From Bacteroidales bacterium (GTDB lineage: Bacteria; Bacteroidota; Bacteroidia; Bacteroidales; UBA10428): 56,572 nucleotides of DNA. The notes beneath the pieces are model-generated. The model had not been told where the DNA came from and ran no database searches. It worked only from the letters and a program-made list of their open reading frames with translations. A program made the position numbers and the translations under genes. Position 1 is the first letter of the stretch, and every line of letters starts with the position of its first letter. The stretch is taken from positions 1 through 56,572 of the forward strand of contig JAFGEO010000116.1 of assembly GCA_016931575.1 (NCBI GenBank). The letters are read 5' to 3'. Below are positions 25,693 to 33,744 of this stretch, piece after piece.

Positions 25693-26784
25693 CTACAGTT
25701 TTATAAAGATTCGTTTATGATACAGCCACCAGGCAGGAAGGAAGAGAATAGCCAGGTAGAGGACGCTGTAAAGCATGCTCAGCATTTCCGGTACTACCCC
25801 TGTTGTTTCTGAAAGTCCGACAAAATGTTCCGCCAGGCTTGCCCCTCCAATTGACATCCCATAGAAGGGCCAGCGAATCAAATCTGCAAGCACATAAATG
25901 GTAATGGCATTGGATCCAAAGATGATCCCTAAACGGCTTATTCCTTCTTTTTTCATCATATCTACACGGAATATGCTGGCTGCCAGCACAATCATGGCTA
26001 TTCCACCGCTAACCAGCACGAAGGAACTGGTCCACAGGTTCTTATTCATTGGAAAGAACCAACTCCACATATATCCGCAAATTGCGGCCGCAGAACCTAG
26101 CAAAAACATCCAGATAACTTTTCTGTCCTCTGACAGTTCACTACGGATCAAATGACCGGTAAGCATGCCCATGATGCAGGTGACCAATGCCGGAAAGGTA
26201 CTGAGGATGCCTTCCGGATCCCAGGAGCCCTGCCAAAGTACTCCGGGCAGAAAGCGGCTGTCAACCCAGGCTGCCAGGTTGGCCCCGGGCTCAAGCATCG
26301 GCCTGTCAAATCCCGGGGTTGGAATTAATATCATGGCCAGCCAGTAGACTACCAGGATGCCGGCACCGAGGTAAAGCTGAAGCTTCCATCCTGAATGCAG
26401 GAAAAGTATTGACGCAAAGAGGAATACAATTGCAATTCGCTGAAGTACCCCGGCATAACGGATCGCTGAAAAATCGAAATGCTGAATAAAATTCAGGGCA
26501 ACTCCTACGATGAAGATCTTCAATGTCCGGGAAAGGATCTTGAGGTATAGTTTCCTGCGGGGTGTATTCTTTTCGAGTAGCTTTGAATAGGCCAGCACCA
26601 CGGATATTCCAATCATGAACAGGAAAAATGGAAATATCAGGTCCGTGGGTGTCAAACCGTTCCAGGGAGCATGTTCCAGAGGGGGGTAAATATGGCTCCA
26701 GCTTCCCGGATTATTGACCATGATCATCGCAGCTATCGTAAAGCCACGAAAAGCATCCAGTGAGAGCAGTCGTTGATTCTTCAT
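25693..26784 (-). CDS. NagX-like membrane acyltransferase family protein (DUF5009 type)
   Basis: The 363-residue protein has about ten to twelve transmembrane helices and the start typical of the family (MKNQRLLSLDAFRGFTIAAM, then IMVNNPGSW). NGLTPTDLIFPFFLFMIGIS follows, as in bacterial relatives of heparan-alpha-glucosaminide N-acetyltransferase. The ATG at 26784 was chosen because it begins this motif; an upstream ATG at 26811 adds nine residues. In Bacteroidota these genes often sit beside GH20 hexosaminidases and other N-acetylhexosamine genes. A divergent GH20 gene lies 172 bases away, so a role in acetylating or handling amino sugars is plausible. Confidence 0.8.
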   Translation of the reverse strand: MKNQRLLSLDAFRGFTIAAMIMVNNPGSWSHIYPPLEHAPWNGLTPTDLIFPFFLFMIGISVVLAYSKLLEKNTPRRKLYLKILSRTLKIFIVGVALNFIQHFDFSAIRYAGVLQRIAIVFLFASILFLHSGWKLQLYLGAGILVVYWLAMILIPTPGFDRPMLEPGANLAAWVDSRFLPGVLWQGSWDPEGILSTFPALVTCIMGMLTGHLIRSELSEDRKVIWMFLLGSAAAICGYMWSWFFPMNKNLWTSSFVLVSGGIAMIVLAASIFRVDMMKKEGISRLGIIFGSNAITIYVLADLIRWPFYGMSIGGASLAEHFVGLSETTGVVPEMLSMLYSVLYLAILFLPAWWLYHKRIFIKL

Positions 26785-26956
26785 AGGATCAGCATTTATT
26801 TGGCCAATCAAGATAAGAATTTCCGGTTTAATGACTCATGATGTAAAGGCAAATAATTGAAGCCCCGTGACTATCAAGGCTGCAGGGTATTTAAAAATCC
26901 CGGAAAGAAATAATATCTTAGGGACCTGATACGATGTTTTACTTGCAGTGTTTTCC

Positions 26957-29542
26957 ATGATAAACAAATTTTTAAACTTAATTCTTCTGAGTTTACTATT
27001 CTTCGCACAGAACAGCTATGGCCGCACCCCGGCTGACCCGGTATCCCTTTCAATAAGCTGGGAACTGATGTATAATTTCAGCCCGGGTTCCGATCATGCC
27101 CTGGCCCACTTTACCCTGGTGAATAAGGGGAAGACCGTTTTAAACTCCCAAAACTGGATCCTCTATTTTAATATGGCACCAAGAAGAATTATCCCGGCAG
27201 GGGGTGATCAGAAAGCGGATGTTGTGCACATCAACGGCGACTGGTACAAGCTGGTGCCGCGAGACAATTTCTTACTCAAACCGGGGCACAGCTGCACCCT
27301 TGGGTTCCGGTTTGCAGGCTGTATGATCAAGGAGAGTGATGCTCCCCTGGGCCTGTACATCGTTCAGAAAGAAGATGAAAGTGGACCGGAAACGATTATC
27401 CCGGTGACGGATTACACCATAAAGCCATTCCTGCGATCAGAGCAGGTATCCTGCAGCGACGAAGATGATCTGCTGCCTGTGAATGTGCAGCGCATGGTGA
27501 ACTATTCTGTAAATCTTGATACACCTGCTGATTCACAGCTCCTGCAGATTATACCCCAGCCAATGACTGTTGCCTGGGGGGAGGGCACTGCCATGATCGG
27601 CTCAGACTGGGCTCTGATTGCCGGTGCGGGTCTTGATGAAGAAAAGGATTACCTGCGGCAGAAACTGGAAGCATACGGCAGGATCAATCTGCTGGAGGAA
27701 GACCAGGTAGCTGCCGGCACCCCGGTCATCCGGCTGGCAATTGCAGAAAACGAGAGGATCCTTCATGCGGAGAGCTACCACCTGGCTATTCAGGACAATG
27801 AGATCAGCATCGAAGGAGATAAGGCAGGTGTCTTCTACGGAATACAGAGCCTGCTTCAACTTATACCCTTTGAAGTTATAAAGGCGAAACCAGGAAGTGT
27901 CCTGCTCCCGGAGGTCAGGATAGAAGATTACCCCCGGTTTGCTTACAGGGGCATGCATATCGATGTTTGCCGGAATTTCCAGAGTAAGGAACAGCTCCTG
28001 AAGGTAATCGACCTTATGGCTATGTACAAGCTCAACCGGCTACACCTTTATCTGACGGAAGATGAAGCCTGGAGACTGGAGATCCCGGGCCTCCCCGAGC
28101 TGACCGATATCGGTTCAAAGCGCGGACATACCCTTGATGAAACAGACTGCCTCCCGCCTGCCTATGGCTCCGGTCCCTTTGCCGATCCGGAAAGTTCTTA
28201 TGGCACGGGCTTCTATTCGCGCGATGATTATATGGAGATTATCCGTTATGCCGACGACCGGCATGTGCAGGTTATCCCCAGCATTAACTTCCCGGGCCAT
28301 GCGCGTGCGGCCATTAGGGCAATGGAGGTCCGCTACAAAAAATACATGGAGGCTGGCGACCCAAACCGTGCTGATGAATTCCGCCTTATCGATCCTGATG
28401 ACCGTTCAGTTTACAGCTCGGCACAGTTTTATAACGACAATATTGTTTGTGTGGCACGTCCATCTGTATACCACTTCTATGAAAAAGTGATCGACGAGGT
28501 AATTGCCATGTATGAGGAAGCTGGTGTTCCACTGGATATGATCCATACCGGTGGCGACGAAGTTCCGGATGGCGCCTGGACAAAGTCTCCGCTCTGCGAT
28601 GCATTGATGGCAGACCTTCCGGAAATCACTGATCCAAAAAACCTTCAAAACTATTTCCTGGAAGGCATCCTGCAGATTCTGGCCGAGCGAGGACTTAAGG
28701 CCGGCGGCTGGGAGGAGATCGTGCTTACCCGCGATCAAAACTGGCAATACCAAGTTTCAGACCGGTTTTTGGAGGATCAGGTCGTTCCCTATATCTGGAA
28801 CAACCTGGAAGGTTCCGAAGACCTTGGTTACCGCATTGCCAATGCAGGCTACCAGGTCGTGCTGTGCCCGGTGACCAACCTGTATTTCGATCTGGCTTAT
28901 GATGAAGATCCACAAGAACCGGGACTATATTGGGGTGGTTTTAACAGTGAAAATGATGCCTTTGAATTCAGTCCTTTTGCCATGCTGCCTGATCCCCGCG
29001 AGATGCACCCCGGAAAACAATTCGATCCTGCAGCTACGCAGGGACACCTGGTTAAGCTGGAAAAAGATAAAGAACAGAATGTGATCGGTCTGCAGGGACA
29101 GCTCTGGCACGAAACCATTCGCGGGGGCGATATGATGGAATATGCCCTGCTTCCCAAGCTCATCGCCTTCTCGGAGCGCTGCTGGGCGCAAAAACCAGAC
29201 TGGGAGCCAGACCGACATTTCCCTGAAAATGCCGCCAAATATCATCAGTACCGACTCACCTTCATACAAAAACTATACCTTGAACAGCTACCCCGACTCA
29301 GCCTGGTCAATGGAGGTTATACCTACCGCATTCCCCCTCCCGGGTATGCCTGCGATGAGCATGGATATTCCGCAAGAGCCATTCTTCCCGAAATATCCAT
29401 CAGGTACACCACCGACGGTTCCGATCCGGATCTAAATTCGCCCCTTTATCAAAAGCCATTGAATACAGGTGCGCCGATCAAACTTCGTTGCTTTGACCGG
29501 GCAGGCCGTTCCAGTCGGTCGGTTGAGGTACGCTTCTATTAA
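26957..29542 (+). CDS. GH20 beta-N-acetylhexosaminidase
   Basis: This large exported hexosaminidase (chitobiase type) removes terminal N-acetylglucosamine or -galactosamine from chito-oligosaccharides or glycans. Starting at ATG 26957 gives a signal peptide MINKFLNLILLSLLFFAQNS; GTG 26948 would add three residues. Domains: carbohydrate-binding CHB_HEX-type beta domain (about 30-170), GH20 N-terminal helper domain (about 200-320), TIM-barrel catalytic domain (about 325-730) and an Ig-like C-terminal domain (780-861). The catalytic Asp534-Glu535 pair is in HTGGDEVPDGAW. FAYRGMHIDVCRNFQSKEQ and INFPGHARAAIRAME are family motifs. 861 residues is normal for the multi-domain chitobiase group. Confidence 0.92.
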   Translation: MINKFLNLILLSLLFFAQNSYGRTPADPVSLSISWELMYNFSPGSDHALAHFTLVNKGKTVLNSQNWILYFNMAPRRIIPAGGDQKADVVHINGDWYKLVPRDNFLLKPGHSCTLGFRFAGCMIKESDAPLGLYIVQKEDESGPETIIPVTDYTIKPFLRSEQVSCSDEDDLLPVNVQRMVNYSVNLDTPADSQLLQIIPQPMTVAWGEGTAMIGSDWALIAGAGLDEEKDYLRQKLEAYGRINLLEEDQVAAGTPVIRLAIAENERILHAESYHLAIQDNEISIEGDKAGVFYGIQSLLQLIPFEVIKAKPGSVLLPEVRIEDYPRFAYRGMHIDVCRNFQSKEQLLKVIDLMAMYKLNRLHLYLTEDEAWRLEIPGLPELTDIGSKRGHTLDETDCLPPAYGSGPFADPESSYGTGFYSRDDYMEIIRYADDRHVQVIPSINFPGHARAAIRAMEVRYKKYMEAGDPNRADEFRLIDPDDRSVYSSAQFYNDNIVCVARPSVYHFYEKVIDEVIAMYEEAGVPLDMIHTGGDEVPDGAWTKSPLCDALMADLPEITDPKNLQNYFLEGILQILAERGLKAGGWEEIVLTRDQNWQYQVSDRFLEDQVVPYIWNNLEGSEDLGYRIANAGYQVVLCPVTNLYFDLAYDEDPQEPGLYWGGFNSENDAFEFSPFAMLPDPREMHPGKQFDPAATQGHLVKLEKDKEQNVIGLQGQLWHETIRGGDMMEYALLPKLIAFSERCWAQKPDWEPDRHFPENAAKYHQYRLTFIQKLYLEQLPRLSLVNGGYTYRIPPPGYACDEHGYSARAILPEISIRYTTDGSDPDLNSPLYQKPLNTGAPIKLRCFDRAGRSSRSVEVRFY

Positions 29543-29579
29543 TATAGAGCGCCTGCATGTGATGAAAAACAAGCAGGAG

Positions 29580-29665
29580 CCACGAATCTGCACGAATATT
29601 TTTTTTTGCATTTCGTGTTGCTTACCTTCGGTGAGCTCCCTTTAGGCGGTTCGTGTAATCCCTGG
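29580..29665. repeat. Dispersed palindromic intergenic repeat, copy 2
   Basis: This is a diverged copy of the unit at 6928-7015. Both begin CCAC..AAT.TGCACGAAT, share GTGAGCTCC (here 29631-29639) and CGGTTCGTGTAA, and end near a C(G/T)GG. The terminal inverted repeat is less perfect than in copy 1. Confidence 0.65.
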
Positions 29666-29698
29666 TAATTTTTAAAAATACCTTTCTGTTTCATAATC

Positions 29699-29728
29699 AA
29701 GGTATTAAACTACGTAGTTTAATACCTT
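29699..29728. repeat. 30-bp perfect palindrome
   Basis: AAGGTATTAAACTAC (29699-29713) is followed directly by its exact reverse complement (29714-29728) with no loop. A further GGTAT after TTCTTC (29735-29739) repeats part of it. It lies 157 bases after the GH20 stop and about 350 bases before the hydrogenase start. It could be a terminator, a protein-binding site or a remnant of a mobile element. Confidence 0.6.
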
Positions 29729-30046
29729 ATTCTTCGGTATTATCTAACTATGATACAACATGTTACAGGATCATACATACATTAACGTGGATAAAACACA
29801 ATAAAATTGACCCAAACAAAATGTATGCTTTAGAACATGTTTTCCTGCCTGCTGTATACCTTGCTCTATAAGGTTTAGCCTCGTCTCATGTTCAATTTAT
29901 AACAAATCCAAATTAATATAAGATTTTTCAATTTTGTAAAGCGCTGTTTTTCTTTCTATTAAAGGATTTGCACAATTATTAAGAAAGAAACTAAACTAGA
30001 ATACCCCCTCCCCAACTCCATGTTTTTTTTCTACTTTTAGGCCCAT

Positions 30047-30064
30047 CTGTTAACTATTTCACAA
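30047..30064. promoter_or_regulatory. Probable Rex operator of the hydrogenase operon
   Basis: CTGTTAACTATTTCACAA matches the 18-bp Rex-type consensus (TTGTkAA-N4-TTmACAA): the right half TTCACAA is perfect and the left half CTGTTAA differs only at the first base. It lies 18 bases before the HydC start codon and right after a -7-like TACTTTTA. Binding there would block transcription when NADH/NAD+ is low. A rex gene is present at 48878-49513. The match is sequence-based; binding is inferred. Confidence 0.65.
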
Positions 30065-30081
30065 TTAAAAAGACCTGAGTA

Positions 30082-30585
30082 ATGACCGAGAAGAGTAAAG
30101 TATGCAGTTGCCAGGGAGAGGTTAATGAAGAATCATTATATCCCCAACTGGATGACATCATTAAATCCCAAAAAGGTAAAGAGGGTGCCCTGATCCCAAT
30201 CCTTCAGGCAACCCAGAATTTGTTTGGCTATCTGCCTGAAAAAGCCTTAAAGCTTATCAGTAAGGAGACCGGAAAACCCTTTAGTGAGGTGGCCGGTGTA
30301 GTAGGTTTCTACTCCTATTTCTCTACAACGCCGAAAGGAAAGCACACCATCCGCGTCTGTATGGGAACGGCCTGTTATGTCCGTGGCGGCCAGGAGGTTC
30401 TGAAGGCTCTGATGGCTGCCCTGAAGATCAGCGTATGCGAAACCACTGATGACCGTAAATTCACCCTGGAAATCGGAAGGTGTTTCGGTGCCTGCGGACT
30501 AGCCCCGGTTGTTATGGTAGATGACGAGACTTTCCAGAGTGTTAAACCTTCCAAGGTCCATGAGATACTGGAAAAATATGCCTAA
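30082..30585 (+). CDS. hydC: [FeFe]-hydrogenase subunit HydC (NuoE-like [2Fe-2S] protein)
   Basis: This is the small electron-transfer subunit of a soluble NAD-linked [FeFe]-hydrogenase. The 167 residues form a helical N-terminus (LIPILQATQNLFGYLPEKAL) and a thioredoxin-like [2Fe-2S] domain with ligands Cys93 and Cys98 (CMGTAC) and Cys134 and Cys138 (CFGAC). This is the NuoE/HydC pattern. It is the first gene of a three-gene operon, 20 bases before hydB, preceded by the Rex-like operator. A Cys pair at residues 8 and 10 (VCSC) is not part of the known cluster. Confidence 0.93.
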   Translation: MTEKSKVCSCQGEVNEESLYPQLDDIIKSQKGKEGALIPILQATQNLFGYLPEKALKLISKETGKPFSEVAGVVGFYSYFSTTPKGKHTIRVCMGTACYVRGGQEVLKALMAALKISVCETTDDRKFTLEIGRCFGACGLAPVVMVDDETFQSVKPSKVHEILEKYA

Positions 30586-30605
30586 CCTACGAAATCACAA
30601 AAAGC

Positions 30606-33600
30606 ATGCAAACTATAAAATCATATAAAGAATTTGAGCAGCTGCAGAAACAGCTGGCAGATGCTGCAAAAAAGACTTTCGAATCATTCGATGAGATTAT
30701 CCACGTCTGTACCGGTGGTGGCTGTATTGCCTGCGGGTCGCTACAACTGAAAGCTGAACTACAAAAAAAACTGTCTGAAAAAGGACTCGAAAAAAAAATC
30801 GGAATCAAGGCCACTGGTTGCCTGGGCCCCTGTTCCAAGGGACCAGCACTCATTCTCAGGAAGGCCGGAAGTTTTTACCAGAAAATGCAATTGGCCGATG
30901 TTGACGAATTTATAGAACAGCAACTGATAAACGGCAAACCGGTTGAACGTCTTCTGCACCATAGTGATGAAGATGGAAAATCGCAGGTTTCCGTAAAAGA
31001 CATTAAGTTTTTCAAGGAACAAAAGAAGGTAGTTCTGCGTCGCTGCGGTGAAATCGATCCCACAAGTATCGAAGATTACCTGGCAACAGGTGGTTACCAG
31101 TCGTTCGCGAAAGTCCTTGAAAAGCTTTCTCCTGAGGAAGTGATTGAAGAGATGAAGAAATCAGGCCTCCGAGGCAGAGGAGGAGCCGGATTCGCAACCT
31201 TCATGAAATGGAATTTTGCCCGTATGGAGAAATCGGAACAGAAATATATCCTCTGCAATGCCGATGAAGGTGATCCCGGAGCCTACATGGACCGCAGTAT
31301 CCTGGAAGGGGATCCGCACTGTGTTATCGAAGGGATGGCCATAGGTGCCTATACCATCGGTGCCTCACAGGGGTACATATACTGCCGTGCAGAGTACCCG
31401 CTGGCGGTTGAGCGTCTTAACAAGGCCCTTGACCAGGCCCGTAATGCAGGCATATTGGGTAAAAATATTATGGGTAGCGGATTTGACTTCGACCTGGAGA
31501 TCAGGATGGGCTCCGGCGCATTTGTCTGCGGTGAGGAAACTGCCCTGATCGCTTCCATAGAAGGTAAGCGCGGAGAACCGCGTCCCCGCCCTCCGTTCCC
31601 GACAACAGCAGGTCTTTGGGGCAAGCCCACCGTGCTGAACAATGTGGAAACCTTTGCTAACGTCAATGCCATCATTGAAATGGGTGGCGATAAGTTTGCA
31701 GAGAATGGAACCGAAAAAAGTAAAGGAACCAAGATCTTTGCCCTTGCGGGTGCCATCAGGAATTCAGGACTTTTTGAAGTCCCGGTGGGCACCACACTTG
31801 GCGACCTGGTATATGATATCGGAGGGGGAACCAGCAGCGGAAAACCCTTCAAGGCAGCACAGATCGGCGGTCCTTCCGGTGGCTGTATCCCAAAGCAGCA
31901 CCTGAATGTCTCGCTGGATTATGAATCCCTGAACCAACTTGGCGCCATCATGGGCTCCGGTGGCCTCGTGGTTATGGATGAGGATTCCTGTATGGTGGAC
32001 GTGGCAAAATTTTTCCTCGACTTCGTACTGGAAGAGTCCTGTGGCAAATGTACCCCCTGCCGGGTTGGAACCAAAAGGATGTATGAGATCCTTGACCGTA
32101 TCACGATGGGCCTGGGTAAAGAAGGTGATATCGAGAAACTGGAAGAACTCGGTGAGTGGATCCGTAAGACTTCCCTCTGCGGACTAGGCCAGTCGGCCCC
32201 AAACCCCGTGCTCTCCACCATTCGCTATTTCCGTCACGAATATGAGGCACATATTAAAGACAAGAGCTGCCCGTCCGGGGTTTGCGCACATATTGTACGC
32301 GCCCCCTGTCAGAGTGCATGCCCTGCCAATGTAGATGTTCCCGGCTTTGTTTCCCTTGTGGGTGAAAAAAGATATGCCGAAGCCCTTCAGCTTCACCGCG
32401 ATCGTAATCCCTTTGCTGCAGTATGTGCCAGGGTTTGCTTCCACAGCTGCGAAATAAAATGCCGACGCTCTACGCTGGATGAACCTGTTTCCATCCGTGG
32501 CGTGAAGCGCTACATGGCCGATCAGGAAATCACCGTTCAGCTGCCCGAAATGCGGGAGAATGAAGAAAATTCCAAACGCAAGGTGGCGATTATCGGTGCC
32601 GGCCCTGCCGGACTTTCCTGTGCCTACTTCCTGGCGCGCCTTGGTTACAAACCAAAGATCTTTGAGGCAGAACACCGCCCCGGAGGTATGCTCGTACAAA
32701 CCATCCCTGCCTATCGTTTGCCCAGGGAAATCCTGGCCCGCGAGATCAGGATGATTGAAAATATGGGCGTAGATATCTTCACCAATATGAAGTTGGGGCG
32801 TGACTTCACCCTTGACAGTCTGAAGGACGAGGGCTTTGAAGTCGTATTTATCGGCGTCGGGGCGCCGGTTGGTATCAAACCCAACATTCCCGGAATTGAG
32901 AATGAGGGAGTGGTAGACGCACTTAAATTCCTCCAGACCTATAATCTCCGGGGATCCGTAAAGGTTGGAAAGAAGATCATTGTGGTAGGAGGAGGTAATG
33001 CTGCCATCGATGCAGCCCGGACAGCTATCCGTCTGGGTGCCGAAAGTGTGGATATCGTTTACAGGCGTACCCGCGAAGAAATGCCGGCCTGGGCTGAAGA
33101 AATCGATGCGGCTACCGATGAAGGGATCAGACTGCGCACGCTGACCAACCCAAAAGAGATCCTGGCAACCGGCGGCAAGGTGAGCGGAATGAATTGCACT
33201 ACCATGAAACTCGGTTCCTTCGATTCCAGCGGACGTCGCCGCCCTGTTGAAAGCGACGAGCAATTTACCATCGAAGCCGACCAGGTAATCGTCGCTACAG
33301 GCCAGACTCTTGAATGTGACGCCCTGATCGGGGGCTACAAACTCACCGGAGAGAAAGCTTCGCAGATAGCAGTCGACAGTCAGAGCGGACAAACCTCCGT
33401 AAGCTGGATCTTTGCCGGAGGTGATGCTGTCAACGGCCCAGCTTCCGTCATCGAGGCCGTGGGTAGTGGAGAACGTGCCGCTGTTGGTATCGACCAGTAC
33501 CTGACCGGTAATACGGAGAAAGCCTTCTGGAGGGAGGAAAAGAAGGTAGATACCTTCTTTGATCCTGATGCAGAAGCCGTGCTTTACCCACGCGTTCATC

Positions 33601-33722
33601 AGCGCTTGCTGGAAGCTGACCGCAGAAAGCACAACTTTGATGAAGTAGAACTGGTATGGTCTGAAGGCGAAGCCGTTCGCCAGGCAAAAAGATGCCTGCG
33701 CTGTGACTATGGTAAATGTTAA
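30606..33722 (+). CDS. hydB: [FeFe]-hydrogenase subunit HydB fused to a GltD/NfnB-like flavoprotein
   Basis: This is a 1038-residue electron-bifurcation subunit. Domains: thioredoxin-like [2Fe-2S] domain (residues 30-120; Cys35, Cys40, Cys72, Cys76). NuoF core with FMN and NAD(H) sites (about 135-540; GLRGRGGAGFATFMKW at 188, CNADEGDPGAYMDR at 217) and a [4Fe-4S] cluster by Cys479, Cys482, Cys485 and Cys525. A GltD-type region follows from about 565: Cys568/572/607/611/619 for Fe-S clusters, a first GxGxxG at 664-669 (IIGAGPAGLSCAYFLARLG), a second Rossmann motif VVGGGNAAIDAARTA and a late FAGGDAVNGPASVIEAVGSG FAD motif. It ends CLRCDYGKC. Ordinary HydB is ~600-630 residues and ends in a two-cluster ferredoxin domain; here that is replaced by ~470 residues. 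This suggests an added NAD(P)H site. Confidence 0.9.
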   Translation: MQTIKSYKEFEQLQKQLADAAKKTFESFDEIIHVCTGGGCIACGSLQLKAELQKKLSEKGLEKKIGIKATGCLGPCSKGPALILRKAGSFYQKMQLADVDEFIEQQLINGKPVERLLHHSDEDGKSQVSVKDIKFFKEQKKVVLRRCGEIDPTSIEDYLATGGYQSFAKVLEKLSPEEVIEEMKKSGLRGRGGAGFATFMKWNFARMEKSEQKYILCNADEGDPGAYMDRSILEGDPHCVIEGMAIGAYTIGASQGYIYCRAEYPLAVERLNKALDQARNAGILGKNIMGSGFDFDLEIRMGSGAFVCGEETALIASIEGKRGEPRPRPPFPTTAGLWGKPTVLNNVETFANVNAIIEMGGDKFAENGTEKSKGTKIFALAGAIRNSGLFEVPVGTTLGDLVYDIGGGTSSGKPFKAAQIGGPSGGCIPKQHLNVSLDYESLNQLGAIMGSGGLVVMDEDSCMVDVAKFFLDFVLEESCGKCTPCRVGTKRMYEILDRITMGLGKEGDIEKLEELGEWIRKTSLCGLGQSAPNPVLSTIRYFRHEYEAHIKDKSCPSGVCAHIVRAPCQSACPANVDVPGFVSLVGEKRYAEALQLHRDRNPFAAVCARVCFHSCEIKCRRSTLDEPVSIRGVKRYMADQEITVQLPEMRENEENSKRKVAIIGAGPAGLSCAYFLARLGYKPKIFEAEHRPGGMLVQTIPAYRLPREILAREIRMIENMGVDIFTNMKLGRDFTLDSLKDEGFEVVFIGVGAPVGIKPNIPGIENEGVVDALKFLQTYNLRGSVKVGKKIIVVGGGNAAIDAARTAIRLGAESVDIVYRRTREEMPAWAEEIDAATDEGIRLRTLTNPKEILATGGKVSGMNCTTMKLGSFDSSGRRRPVESDEQFTIEADQVIVATGQTLECDALIGGYKLTGEKASQIAVDSQSGQTSVSWIFAGGDAVNGPASVIEAVGSGERAAVGIDQYLTGNTEKAFWREEKKVDTFFDPDAEAVLYPRVHQRLLEADRRKHNFDEVELVWSEGEAVRQAKRCLRCDYGKC

Positions 33723-33744
33723 TACAAATCCCAAAACTCATTGA

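Larger units (their letters stand above)
29543..30081. other. Intergenic region before the hydrogenase operon
   Basis: These 539 AT-rich bases contain copy 2 of the dispersed repeat (29580-29665), a 30-bp palindrome (29699-29728) and the Rex-like operator (30047-30064). The hydrogenase promoter must lie here. TACTTTTA at 30032-30039 is one base off the TAnnTTTG -7 consensus and sits just before the operator. No gene is seen. Confidence 0.55.

Noticed and set aside
32184-33734. A 516-codon open frame on the minus strand under hydB
   Set aside because: It lies fully antisense to the clearly coding GltD-like part of HydB. Its translation has no domain pattern and an odd composition, a shadow of biased codon use.
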